Positions 45,978 through 57,024 of a stretch of DNA of 64,000 nucleotides are shown here, piece after piece; position 1 is the stretch's first letter, and every line of letters starts with the position of its first letter. The notes beneath the pieces are model-generated. The model saw only the letters and a list, made by a program, of their open reading frames with translations, searched no databases and was not told where the DNA came from. Location: NCBI GenBank assembly GCA_029721435.1, contig CM056583.1:50013620-50077619 (forward strand). The letters are read 5' to 3'. Origin of the DNA: Gymnothorax reevesii (lineage: Eukaryota > Chordata > Actinopteri > Anguilliformes > Muraenidae). The position numbers and the translations under genes were made by a program.

Positions 45978-47569
45978 CAAAACCCAAAACCAGTGAAGTT
46001 GGCACGTTATGTAAATCGTAGATAAAAACAGAATAAAATGATTTGCAAATCCTTTTCAACTTATATTCAATAGAATACACTGCAAAGGCAAGATGTACTG
46101 AGAAACTTTTTTTTTTTTTGCAAATAATCATTAACTTAGAATTTAAAGGCAGCAACACATTGCAAAAAAGTTGGCACAGGGGCCTTTTAACCACTGTGTT
46201 ACATCGCATTTCCTTTTAACGACACTCAGTAAACGTTTGGGAACTGAGGAGACCAATTTTTGAGGCTTTTCAGGTGGAACTCTTTCCCATTCTTGCTTGA
46301 TATACAGCTTAAGTTGTTCAACAGTCCAGGGTCTCCATTGTCGTATTTTACGCTTCATAATGCACCACACATTTTCAATGGGAGACAGGTCTGGACTACA
46401 GGCAGGCCAGTCTAGTACCCGCACTCTTTTACTAGGGAGCCAAGCTGTGGTAACACGTGCAGAATGTGGCTTGGCATTGTCTTGCTGAAATAAGCAGGGG
46501 CCTCCATGGAAACGATGTTGCTTGGATGGCAACATATGTTGCTCCAAAACCTGTATGTACCTTTCAGCATTAATGGTGCCTTCACATATGTGTAAGTTGC
46601 CCATGCCTTGGGCACTAATACACCCTCATACCATCACAGATGCTGGCTTTTGAACTTTGCGCCTATAACAATCCAGATGGCTCTTTTCCTCTTTGGTCCG
46701 GAGGACACAATGTTTACAGTTTCCAAAAACAATTTGAAATGTGGACTCGTCAGACCACAGAACACTTTTCCACTTTGCATCAGTCCATCTTAGATGAGCT
46801 TGGGCCCAGCGAAGCCGGCGGCGTTTCTGGGTGCTGTTGATAAATGGCTTTCGCTTTGCTTTGTAGAGTTTTAACTTGCACTTACAGATGTAGCGACGAA
46901 CTGTAGTTACTGACAGTGGTTTTCTGAAGTGTTCCTGAGCCCATGTGGTGATGTCCTTTACACACTGATGTCAGTTTTTGATGCAGTATCGCCTGAGGGA
47001 TCGAAGGTCACGGCCATTCAATGTTGGTTTTCGGCCTTGTCGCTTACGTGCAGTGATTTCTCCAGATTCTCTGAACCTTTTGACAATATTACGGACCGTA
47101 GACGATGAAATCCCTAAATTTCTTGCAATAGCTCGCTGAGGAATGTTGTTTTTAAACTGTTCGACAATCAGCTCACGCATTTGTTCACTAAGTGGTGACC
47201 CTCGCCCTATCCTTGTTTGTGAATGACTGAGCATGTCAGGGAAGCTGCTTTTATACCCAATCATGGCACCCACCTGTTCCCAATTAGCCCGTTCACCTGT
47301 GGGATGTTCCAAATAAGTGTTGAGCATTCCTCAACTCTCTCAGTCTATTTTGCCACTTGTGCCAGCTTTTTTGAAACATGTTGCAGGCATCAAATTCCAA
47401 ATGAGCTAATATTTGCAAAAAATTACAACGTTTATCTGTTTGAACATTAAGTAACTTGTCTTTGCAGTGTATTCAATTGAATATAGGTTGAAAAGGATTT
47501 GCATATCATTGCATTCTGTTTTTATTTGCGACTTACACGACGTGCTAACTTCACTGGTTTTGGGTTTTG
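45978..47569 (-). mobile_element. Near-complete Tc1-like transposon, family I (1.59 kb)
   Basis: It is bounded by TA at 45976-45977 and 47570-47571. The ends CAAAACCCAAAACCAGTGAA are inverted copies that extend about 210 bp (45978-46186 and 47350-47569) with good similarity. The transposase lies between them on the reverse strand. Length and TA target duplication fit Tc1 elements with long terminal repeats. It is the best-preserved element of its family here; another broken copy lies at 50630-51660. Confidence 0.95.
46143..47327 (-). pseudogene. Tc1-like DD34E transposase, broken
   Basis: The N-terminal part (47327-46971) has a helix-turn-helix: QRAIARNLGISSSTVRNIVK and RQGRKP. The middle (about 46760-46605) reads SDESTF. 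The C-terminal part (46604-46143) has [11 protein letters not shown] and [16 protein letters not shown]; counting from Asp in QDN to Glu in IEN gives 34 residues between, so DD34E. The reading frame is interrupted between 46971 and 46605. All three catalytic residues are present. It would cut and paste the element at TA sites. Confidence 0.9.
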
Positions 47570-50500
47570 TAGTATCCTTAATAAAACACCATTCAGTTCT
47601 GGACACTGAACATACAAGCCACATTACATTTGAATGTTTTTCTTCAGTCAATGCACTGAAATTCATTTTCATAATTAAAGGCAACTGGGCCCATGCAAGC
47701 TCCATTTACCATGGCAACTGCTCATGGAATTCACCCTTTGCTTTTTGTGACATGTTTTTGTTGAGTCAACAGAAATTTGTGGATACAGTGATAACATTTG
47801 TGTGAACAGTCACTTGACAAAACTGCTAATTTAACAGGGATTCTCAAAGCATCCATTTTGGCCTGCACTTGGTCATGAACAGAAGGTCTGGCATGGATGT
47901 TGCCAACTGTAACTCTGCATTAATGGAATACGTTCATTCAGCACCAGTCTAGGACACCAAAATAGGATTTCGTATCTGCCTTTGTCCAAATATGGAACCC
48001 AGAGAGTATGGTAAATAAAGCACAGACCTTTCCAAGACTTCAAATTTGCAAATTTTTGCATGCAATTTATTAATTTATTTAATAGTTCACAAGTACTGGG
48101 AAGAAAGTAGGAAAATTAATGACAACCTGAGATTACGCCAATTTAATTCATGCCTTCATTTCCTAGCTTTCCCATTACTCACGCCAAAATCTCCCCCATG
48201 ATAAAAAAAATACTAGCAAGGCAATATTTGAGTACACCGAAGAGGAGAAAAAGGAATTCAACCCAGATCAAATGGATCTTCTCTCGGGTGTTTAAAAACG
48301 ATTTTTCAACTGGGTTGACATGGGCAGCTAGATTTGATTTACAGGACTACATTTTCAGAAATTCACAGCATAATTCAACTCTGAAACCAAACCTGACCAA
48401 CAGTATTGACAAATTTGACCTATTGACCAGGCAGAATATTCTCCTAGTGCTTCTTCATCCAAATTAATCACCTTAGCAATGCTTGGTGCAGTTAGTGAAT
48501 AAAAATTCAAATCAGAACACATGCTGAAGGGCATCAGGTGGGTTTATTACAATCCACATCATATTAAACTTACAAGGATTTGAACAGATGCACTCTGGCA
48601 ACATTGATCAATCATTACTACCTGTTATGGAACAATTATGTTCATCCTGTAGAGAACCTTTTATTTCCTGCAGAAAAAAAAGCCATGTTATGAATGACAG
48701 TGCTCTCTTTATACCACTGCTAGTCGGTCACCAGTCTTAGTGGAATAAAACTGACAAAACGAAATAACGCAGCCGTCTCAGTCTTCAGCCTGGACTACAA
48801 CAAGCTTTAATGAGATATTCTGCAAGGACACCAGGGTGCGTTGGCAAAGGACATTCAGGGAAATTATTCAAGCAACTACTACAGCCCATTATGGTAATAA
48901 TAATATCATAATTCAAAATGCTGCTCAGTCTACAAGCAGGCATTATGTACTACCCATTTTAAAATTCTTTCCACATAGATTCAGGTTGTCCCCCATCCCC
49001 CAAAACCACAGACACAATCTGTCCATTGATATACATAAATCAAGAGAATCCTGCATTTAGAGTATATTCATGCTTCTGGCTGAGAACAAACATTGTAATT
49101 GCAAATGCAACCTCCAAATGCTAAATGCATCATCTGAAACATCATTTGTGAAGTACTTCTTAATGACTTGCAAGTCTGTAGTTGGTGATTGATACTGGAG
49201 TATTATTGCCGGTTGGAAAGGCACGGGATATGAGACAAAGGTGCCCTTGCTTCATCTGCTGCCATCAAGTCATCCAATCATGAAATATTGAATGAACGAA
49301 GGAGGAAGATGCTTCTACCAATGATAGGCCAGCTTTCAAATTATATTCCCGCTCCTAAACCTCATTAGCATATCACAGTAACACACCACAAGACTTGTTT
49401 ATCTTTCAAGCTGAATGCAGGAAGTGAAGGAATGTAAGAGGTAGGCAAGGCCCAGGTGTTAAGCCCACATGTGGAAGTGTTTTTTAATGTGAAATCTGCA
49501 CCAAATGCAATGGAATGAATGATTATCTTAATGCAGAGAGACTAGCGTTTATTTATACATGAGCATAAAGATCTCCTGGATGTCAGGCTGTAAGTAATGC
49601 CCCCCTCCCCCACCCCACAATTTAGCACTTAACATTCAGACGTCCCCATGCAGCAAGGACTACACAATGCAGCACCTGTGCAAGCTGGAGCTCTCCATCT
49701 ATGATCCAAGCCTACCCCAATCATGGTACAAACGAGAATGGCACCTTTGCTTATGTTGGATTTCCAGCAGCAAATTTTGGAGGGCAATCAATTAGCACAC
49801 TCCCCTCTTTGGTCTGCGGGCAATTCTTGTCTGACAGGCATGATAAATCAGTCCGTTTCTACCCGTATGCTGGCAGTCAATGCAGCAGCCTTCTAGATAA
49901 CAAGGCAAGAAACACACTGAGAGCAAGCTAGCAGCGTCACCTCTGTAAAGAATTCAACAGCAAGAGGAATTTTATGCAGCATTAACCATACACATAACAA
50001 CTGTACTCATACTGTACATTGTCGTCTACTGTAATGTTGGACTTATGAAGGATGCCTGTGGAATGTTACAGTTCTCAACCAAGAATGAGAATCAACAGTG
50101 AGAGCAGCATTATGATTTTGCACAATGCAGTGACTGAAGTGAGTAGGCTATCTTTATTATTTCTCCAATATCAGATAATCTCAAATTTGGAAGCAAATAT
50201 AAATGTACAACATAGGCACTATTTTAGCTGCAAGCAAACAAATATAAGAGTGCCCTGGAGTGGCTATTTTTTTGACCTGAAAAAGATAAAGGTTTGGTAA
50301 AAGGGTAGCTTCTGGGGTAAAAACAAAGCAATTTCCATTGCACCCAAACAGGAGTACCCTTTGTTTGGATTTAAGCCGACCACCTTTGACAGATCTCTGG
50401 CCTTCTGAACATGCATACTTGCAGCAAATACATAGCATGTGTATCTGTGTAAATATACCCAAAAAAGCCACTCCCATTGATGGATCGTGGATGACGTTGC

Positions 50501-50629
50501 CATTATCTTGCCCATGCTGAAACCATGGGTGAAACCAACAGGAAAATCAGGCCGTAAAATTTTTTTATTCTGAGCTTTTTTTGTTTGTTTTTTAGGATTA
50601 AAAAAAAAGGCGCGCCACTGGAATTTTAT
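47570..50629. other. No gene recognised
   Basis: AT-rich sequence of about 3 kb with no long frame, no clear transposon ends and no RNA gene. It may be intron of the putative + strand gene. Confidence 0.4.
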
Positions 50630-51660
50630 GCTGGCAAAACATTCCAGAAAAGTTGGGGCATGGGTGCATTTACTGCTGTGTTACATCACCTTTCCTTCAA
50701 TAAGGACAGATTTTTTTCACATTCTTTCCACATTCAACTGTGATGGTCAGATTTTTGAGTGCGGCTGGAACGAAATGAAGAATAGCAAAATAAGAGACAA
50801 ACACTGTCAGAAATAAGAGAGGGAGACTCGCGCTTCCACAGGACCTAGATCCAGTCCGTGAAACAATAAGGGAGTAAAGCGAGTTCAACAGAACGAATTG
50901 ACAGGGAAAAAATCTCGGAAACCGACATAAAAAGAATTAGCACCAGACGATGCCCAGAAAGAGGAAAAACAGAACAGATTCCCTTGCTATCTAGCACTTT
51001 CCTCTTTTGCAGCTAACATCTCAACAACTTTCTCACTAGAGACCTTACCGGCTAAAGTGCAAACAAAACACTGACACTCTAGCAAGGGCAGTGAGGCGGA
51101 ACTTGAGCTTAAATAGAGTCCGGGCGCCGCCCCCTATTAATGCCAGCTGGCCCAAGAATCCGATTGCGAGCAAACCGATATTTTCCCGAACGAGGGCAAC
51201 CAAGAAAGCTCTCAAAGCCACCGCCAGCCTCCAAAACCATGACATCAACTGCTCTGAAATCTCTGGACATCATTGTGGTATTTTGCGCTACTAAAAGCAT
51301 TGCATATTTTCAACAAGAGATAGGTCTGGACTGCAGGTTGGGCAGTCAAATAGCCAAAGCTAAAAAATAATACTAAAAAGTGTCATCTAAAGTGTAAGTT
51401 TACCTTTTGTTTTTGTTTTGGTAGAGGCATGGTGACCATTAGTTTTGGTGATTATCTCTGTTTATCTTTTTTTTTTACTTTTTCGAAATTAAGCAACCAA
51501 TGATTGCATAAATGTCCTGCAGCATCAGTAATACCAAGTCTACAGGCACAGATGTTGAAGTATCTCATGCCATAGGAACCAACACACCCCCATACGATGG
51601 CAGACACTGGCTTTGAACCTTCAGTTGGCAACCAGGAGGGTCCTCCTCTTCTTTGCCTGG
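50630..51660 (-). mobile_element. Tc1-like family I fragment, interrupted
   Basis: 50640-50705 matches the C-terminal/3' part of the 45978-47569 element (AAAAGTTGGGGCATGGGTGC, CTGTGTTACATCACCTTTCC). After an unrelated block, 51300-51350 (AGATAGGTCTGGACTGCAGG) and 51545-51660 (CACCCCCATACGATGGCAGA) resume the same transposase order. About 190 bp expected between the first two parts is missing. No intact ends remain. Confidence 0.65.
50706..51290 (-). repeat. LTR-like repeat, copy 1
   Basis: Shares many blocks with 54945-55321 plus 55846-55950: GAGACTCGCGCT, CTGACACTCTAGCAAGG, TAGAGTCCGGGC and the CCAGCTGGCC...AATCCGAT segment. Read on the reverse strand, CTCTATTTAAGCTC at 51108-51121 could be a TATA-like box following a GC-rich block, and the far end is A/T-rich, so a solo LTR is a reasonable guess. 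It sits within the Tc1 family I fragment. Exact ends and target duplication were not determined. Confidence 0.5.
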
Positions 51661-51715
51661 TAAACACAACATAAGTGATTATCAATAGAAAATTTGGGAC
51701 ATGAAGGGTAACTGG

Positions 51716-52558
51716 TTTTGTCATTGACATTACTAAATGGGCCCAGGAATACTTCAAGAAACCAGTGTCAGTAAACATAGTCTGCACCGCCATCCACAGA
51801 TGCCACCTAAAACTCTATCATGCAAAAAGGAAGCCATTGTTGAGCATGATCAAGAAGTGCTGCCGTGTTCTGTAGGCCAAGGCTAATTTAAAATAGACTG
51901 TAGTAAAGTGGCAAAGTGTCCTGCGCTCAGACGAGTCAAAATTTGACATTTTTGTTGGAAATCATGGGCGTTGTGTCCTCCAGGCTAAAGAGGAGAAAGA
52001 CCCACCCCTCCTGTTATCAGTGTTCAGTTCAAAAGCCAGCATCTCTGATGGTATGGGGATGCATGAGTGCAAATGGTGTGGGACACTTGCATGTTTTTAA
52101 AAGCACCATGAATGCTGACAGGTATATAAAGGTTTTAGAGCAACATATGCTCCCCTCCAGACGACATCTATTCCAGGGAAGGCCTTGTGTATTTCAGGAG
52201 GACAATGCAAAACCACATGCTGCAGCTATTACAACAGTAGAGCTTCATAGTAGAGGAGTCCGTGTGCTGAACTGGCCTGCCTGCAGTCCTGATCTTTCAC
52301 CGATTGAGAACATTTGGCGCATAATTAAACAAGAAGTCCGTGAAAGGAGACCCAAAACTCTCCAGCAGCTGGAAGCCAATATTAAACAAGAGTGGGATCA
52401 AATTTCAATGGCTAAACTCAAGAAATTTGTTTCCTCAATGTCCAGATGCTTCAACTCTGTGTTTGAAAGAAGAGGGTATGCTACAACATGGTAAACAGGC
52501 CCTTGTCCCAACTTTTTTGAGACCCAACTTTGTCCCAACTATTTCAGAATTGGGGTTG
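51716..52558 (+). mobile_element. 5'-truncated Tc1-like element, family II
   Basis: The 3' end CTATTTCAGAATTGGGGTTG abuts TA at 52559-52560 and equals the ends of the element at 53354-54937. The body starts abruptly near 51716 within the DNA-binding/linker region. The 5' terminal repeat is missing and the left side joins the family I fragment in opposite orientation. Confidence 0.85.
51916..52494 (+). pseudogene. Tc1-like DD34E transposase, catalytic domain remnant
   Basis: An open frame of 192 codons carries the catalytic region: [11 protein letters not shown] just upstream in another frame (about 51928-51960), then SLMVWGCMSANGVGHLH, FQEDNAKPHAAA and [16 protein letters not shown]. There are 34 residues between Asp of EDN and Glu of IEN. 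A frameshift near 51960-52020 separates the first Asp block. The N-terminal DNA-binding part is truncated, so the protein is inactive, though the catalytic half is well preserved, suggesting fairly recent decay. Confidence 0.85.
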
Positions 52559-52560
52559 TA

Positions 52561-53353
52561 AAAGGTTGCAAAAAAGAAAAAGGAAAGAAAAGTTCAGATG
52601 CACAGAAGGATCCTGAATGTCTCTATTGTGAAGATTTTTATTCGGTCGGTCATGAAAGTTGGGTCGCCCGCAGCAAATGCAGCAGATGGGAACAGTTTGC
52701 TGGTTCCCTAATTTGCCCCAGGAGCCACCCCATTTTGCTCCTTGCATGGGGTAAAATGGGGTTGCAAGCCATTTTTTTTTTTCAATCTTGAATAAAAACC
52801 TAAACTTGAAATGTATTATATCTTACTTTCTCATATTGTTCTTGTGCAAACCTTTGATGTTTCTACAAGTTTGAGTCCCTTGAATGAATTATACAGATAA
52901 GGGGAAAGATCATTCTTCAGTACCCCATTTTGCCCCAGTTTCCCCTACTGATCTGACAATGCAAAAGTGTTTCCGGCATAAAACTATAAATTTCAGATAA
53001 GCTCAAGCCTAGAGAAGACTTAAACAATTCTGGGCATTCTCAACATAAGGTTTCCTTGGTGCATGCAGTATTTATGTAAATTTTTGGGTATAAGGATGAA
53101 TGGTGTTTATTGACAAGGTTTTCTAAATCAGTCTCAGCCCGTGTGGTTTTCCCCATCACAAAAGCATATTGGTTTTCAATGCAGTGACATCTGAAGAGGA
53201 GAAGCTCAGGGGCCCTCAATTGATTTTCAATCTCATCCTTTACAGAAAGCTTTCTCCAGATTACCTGAATCGTATAATAATATCATGTACTGTAGAGGGT
53301 GTTGTTAGGTAGTTTTTCTGTTGTTAAGATGTTCAATCACAGTTTTTCATTTA
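52561..53353. other. No gene recognised
   Basis: Spacer between two family II Tc1 copies. It has a poly-T tract at 52772-52783 and two CCCATTTTGCCCC-like blocks (about 52729 and 52923) but no classified repeat. Confidence 0.4.
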
Positions 53354-54937
53354 CAACCCCAAATCCGAAATTGTTGGGACAATTGTGAATTGTGAATAAA
53401 ATCAAAATGCAATGACTTTCAAATCACACCAGCCAGTATTTTATTCACAATAGAACAGAGATAACATAGCAAATGTTGAAACTAAGGAATTTTACAATTT
53501 TATCCACAAAATGAGCTCATTTCAAATTTGATGGCTGCTACAGGTCTCAAAAAAGTTGGGACCGGGGAATGTTAACCATGGTGTAGCATCCCCTCTTATT
53601 TTTAACACAGAGTGGATGTGTCTGGGCATTGAGGAGACAAGTTTCTTGAGTTTATCCATTGGAATTTAATCCCACTCTTGTTTAATATTGGCTTCCAGCT
53701 GCTGGAGAGTTTTGGGTCTCCTTTAACAGACTTTTTGTATAATTATGCGCCAAAGATTCTCAATTGGTGAAAGATCAGGACTGCAGGCAGGCCAGGTCAG
53801 CACACAGACTCTTCTACTACGAAGCCATACTGTTGTAATAGCTGCAGTTTGTGGTTTTGCATTGTCCTGCTGAAATAAACAAGGCCTTCCCTGGAATAGA
53901 TGTCGTCTGGAGGGGAGCATATGTCGCTCTAAAATCTTTATATACCTGTCAGCATTCATGGTGCTTTTAAAAACATTCAAGTGTCCCACACCATATGCAC
54001 TAATGCATCCCATTACCATCAGTGACGCCGGCTTTTGAACTGAACACTGGTCTTTCTCCTCTTTAACCCGGAGGACAAAACGCCTATGATTTCCAACAAG
54101 AATGTCAAATTTGGACTCATCTGACCACAAGACACTTTGCCACTTTGCTACTGTCCATTTTAAATGAGCCTTGGCTCACAGAACACGGTGGCGCCTCTGG
54201 ATCATGCACAACAATGGCTTCCTTTTCGCATGATTGAGTTTTAGGTGGCATCTGTGGACGGCACAGCGGACTGTTTACAGGCAGTGGTATATTGAAGTAT
54301 TCCTGGGCCCATTTAGTAACTTCAATGACAGAATCATGCCGGTGAGTGATGCAATGGCGTCTGAGGGCCTGAAGATCATGGGCATCCAGTAAAGGTCTTC
54401 GGCCTTGTCCCTTATTCAAAGAGTTTTTTCCAGTTTCTCTGAATCTTTTGATCATATTATGCACTGTCGACGATGAGACCTTCAAAGCCTTTGCAGTTTG
54501 ATGTTGAGGAACATTGTTTTTAAAGTATTCCACATTGTTTTTTATGCAAGCCTTCACAGGTTGGAGAGCCTCTGGCCATCTTCACTTCTGAGAGACTCAG
54601 CCTCTCTAATACATCGCTTTAATAACCAATCATGTTACACTCTTGATGTTAACTTAATTACCTGCTAAATGTTCTTACAGCTGATTCTCTTTCATGTTAA
54701 TTGCATTTTCAGCCCTTTTTTGCCTGTGTCACAACTTTTTTGAGACCTGTTGCAGCCATATAATTTTAGATAAGCTCATTTTGTGAATAAAATTGTAAAA
54801 TGTCTCAGTTTCAACATTTGAAATGTTATCTATGTTCTATTGTAAATAACATATTGACTTCTGGGATCTGAAAGTGATTGCATTTTGATTTCAATCACAA
54901 TTTACACCTCGTCCCAACTATTTCAGAATTGGGGTTG
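53354..54937 (-). mobile_element. Near-complete Tc1-like transposon, family II (1.58 kb)
   Basis: Flanked by TA at 53352-53353 and 54938-54939. Ends start CAACCCCAAATCCGAAATTG on the left and CAACCCCAATTCTGAAATAG (inverted) on the right, and the inverted similarity runs about 215 bp inward (53354-53570 and 54715-54937). The transposase is on the reverse strand. A second, 5'-truncated copy in the opposite orientation lies only 0.8 kb away at 51716-52558. Confidence 0.95.
53580..54557 (-). pseudogene. Tc1-like transposase, family II, few lesions
   Basis: The N-terminal part (54557-54117) shows HQTAKALKVSSSTVHNMIKR and GQGRRP, the helix-turn-helix plus GRPR-like motif. The C-terminal part (54130-53723) shows [25 protein letters not shown] and [16 protein letters not shown]. 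The two parts overlap in different frames near 54120, so one frameshift plus local decay separates them. An early stop after QKVC (53723) cuts the tail. KPQ replaces the usual KPH. All three DDE residues are present. Confidence 0.85.
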
Positions 54938-54944
54938 TATTTAT

Positions 54945-55950
54945 TCTTTCAATTTTATTTTTTGCGAAGTGGCAAGCCTCATTGCTTGTGAACAGGAGTG
55001 TGATAGCTGCTGGAAGTGGACACCAAGTGCAACGGCCAAATATAAAAGGGAAATCTCACAGTGTGTAGAGAGACTGAAAACAGATAGAAATAACGAGACT
55101 CGCGCTACCAACAGACCAGACGCCGTCCGTGGCAGAAAAAAGGCGAGCTCAAGGAAAACAAGAGAAAAGGGAAATAAATCAAAGATTCCCTTACTCACTT
55201 ACACTGATCCTGTTATGCCGCTAAGTCCCTAACAATAATCTCTCAAGAGACTTTATCGGCTAAAGCGCCAAAGAAGAACTGACACTCTAGCAAGGAATGC
55301 GAGGCGAAACTGGATCTTAACTAGAGTCCGGGCGAGCTGCCGGATAGCTCACTCGGTTAAGGCACTGCGTTGCAGTGCAGAAGTGACTATTATGTTGCGG
55401 GTTCGAGCCACGGTCGTACCAGCCGGCAGTGATCGGCAGCTTTTTCAGCGTAGCGCACAATTGGCCATCGCGCTACAGGGATTCAAATTGAGAAGGGACT
55501 GCCGGGTAAGGGGATATAAATAAACAGCTTTGTTCGTTGCTCAAGCACCTCCTGTTGGCCAGACAGGCGCTCGTCAGGAAGATTCAAAGTTAGTTCATGT
55601 CCGGGTATCCTCCGCCTTCGTTCTGAACTTGCGAAGGACAACCAATGAGTGTATAAGAAGCAGTGGCTGACGGGCACGTGCTTCGGAGGAGAGCCGTGAA
55701 CTGTCTTCACTATCCTGAGTTGGCAGCAAGGGGTCGCATACGAGCAAGCTTTGTACACAGTTCGCCTATTGGGCATTCCAGATTCGGGTGGGATTGGAGA
55801 TGCCAAATTTATTGATAAAATAAAATAAAAAAATAGAGTCCGGGCAATGCCCCCAGTTACTGCCAGCTGGCCTAGGAATCCGATAGGGAGCAAAACGATT
55901 TCGTCCCGGACGAGAGCAACAAACAGAGCTCTCAAAGCTCCCAAATCATG
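54945..55950 (-). repeat. LTR-like repeat, copy 2, split by a SINE
   Basis: 54945-55321 and 55846-55950 together match the repeat at 50706-51290. The target duplication TAGAGTCCGGGC of the SINE is the same sequence that occurs once, uninterrupted, in copy 1 (at about 51115-51126), which proves the order of events. Function is unknown; an LTR nature is guessed from the TATTTAAG-type box in the other copy and absence of coding sequence. Confidence 0.6.
55334..55833 (+). repeat. SINE copy 3, full-length long form (500 bp)
   Basis: The head GAGCTGCCGGATAGCTC contains a polymerase III A box TAGCTCACTCGG (55345-55356) and B box GGTTCGAGCC (55400-55409), 43 bp apart as in tRNA genes. Then come a 90 bp segment able to pair GTAGCGC with GCGCTAC, a body with CCTCCTGTTGGCC and GTTCTGAAC, the tail block GGGCATTCCAGATTCGGGTG and an A-rich end. 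It is flanked by a perfect 12 bp target duplication TAGAGTCCGGGC (55322-55333 and 55834-55845). Confidence 0.95.
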
Positions 55951-56866
55951 ACAAGGAGGTTCTTTTGTGGATGCTTCTTCTATTCCAAAGCATGATAGCT
56001 TCGCACCACCACCTATAAACCCATTTTTTTTTAGCAGTCAAACACTTTCCAAGTCTTTTATTGCCCCTATGAAAACCTTTTGAAATGTATTGCAGGCATC
56101 AAATTCAGTATGCACTAGCATTTCCAAAAAAAAAGTTGATACCGTAAAAATTAAATATTTTGTCTTGTGCCATTTCCAATATAATGCAAGTCAAACATGA
56201 TTAATAAATTGCCGGAATACTTTGTTAATTGCATTTTACATACCATCCCAACTTTGTTGGAAATGGGCTTGTTAAAGAAGGACATTATCATTTCAAACAT
56301 GCTGAAAGAAAGAAAGAAAAAAAAAAAACAGACCATTTCAACAAGACCACCTAACAAAAATTCTAGTCCTTTTGCACTATGCCCCTGGATTTGGAAAGAA
56401 ATGCTTTAACAACCTCTGCCCTGTCTCACAAGAGACTACCATTTCCAGTATGATTATACATCATTTGAAATAACGTTTCAGAATTTTCAACAAATAAGTA
56501 GGCTGGGAGATCCCAGAAGTGCAGGCAAGTTGTACCTCCCACTAGTCCCGCTAGCTGCAAACACAGGCCTCAGTACTGTAATGAAAACACACAGGTTGTG
56601 TACAGAGCACTTAAAGGCTGCATAATGAAACGGTGGGAGAATTCAGCGGCTGCCTGGGCACCGTTCAAAGATCTAAACGTGGGTGGATTCCCAAGGGAGC
56701 ATCGCAACTGATTCTTGATGGAACAAGTCATGCAGAAACTTAGCGCTCGCCCAATTTAGGAAAAGACAATTTCAGCACCGGCTGGGTATAAATTATGTAT
56801 TTCTCCCCTGTTTTTGTTATACGTGGATGACAGGTTTGCCCTTTAATATTTCTTGCCTGTTTGCAG
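55951..56866. other. No gene recognised
   Basis: AT-rich, with AAAGAAAGAAAG and poly-A near 56304-56327. A Tc1-like scrap may be present around 56085-56110 (TTGAAATGTATTGCAGGCAT resembles the inner terminal repeat of family I), too short to call. Confidence 0.4.
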
Positions 56867-57024
56867 GAACACTGATGAGCCTGCCACAGCCTTCCAGGGC
56901 AATACGGCAGAGGAAAGGGCAGTGTGAGCTGATGACATGGTACATGACCTCCAATGGCCTATCTCCACTCAAGCCAGGCTTGCCAGATAAAGCACTTTGT
57001 TTCCCCAGTGAAAATGATCCATGA
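56867..57024 (+). CDS. Candidate coding exon, possibly terminal
   Basis: A strong acceptor (TTTCTTGCCTGTTTGCAG, AG at 56865-56866) is followed, in phase 1, by an open frame reading TLMSLPQPSRAIRQRKGQCE, then LMTWYMTSNGLSPLKPGLPD and ending SENDP before TGA at 57022-57024. Other frames close early. It could be a last coding exon, or end at the donor-like CCA|GTGAAA near 57008. No AATAAA lies close downstream. No family was recognised. Confidence 0.35.

Noticed and set aside
55334..55420. tRNA gene
   Set aside because: A and B boxes are present, but the sequence continues into a repeated 430 bp body with target duplications, so it is a SINE head.
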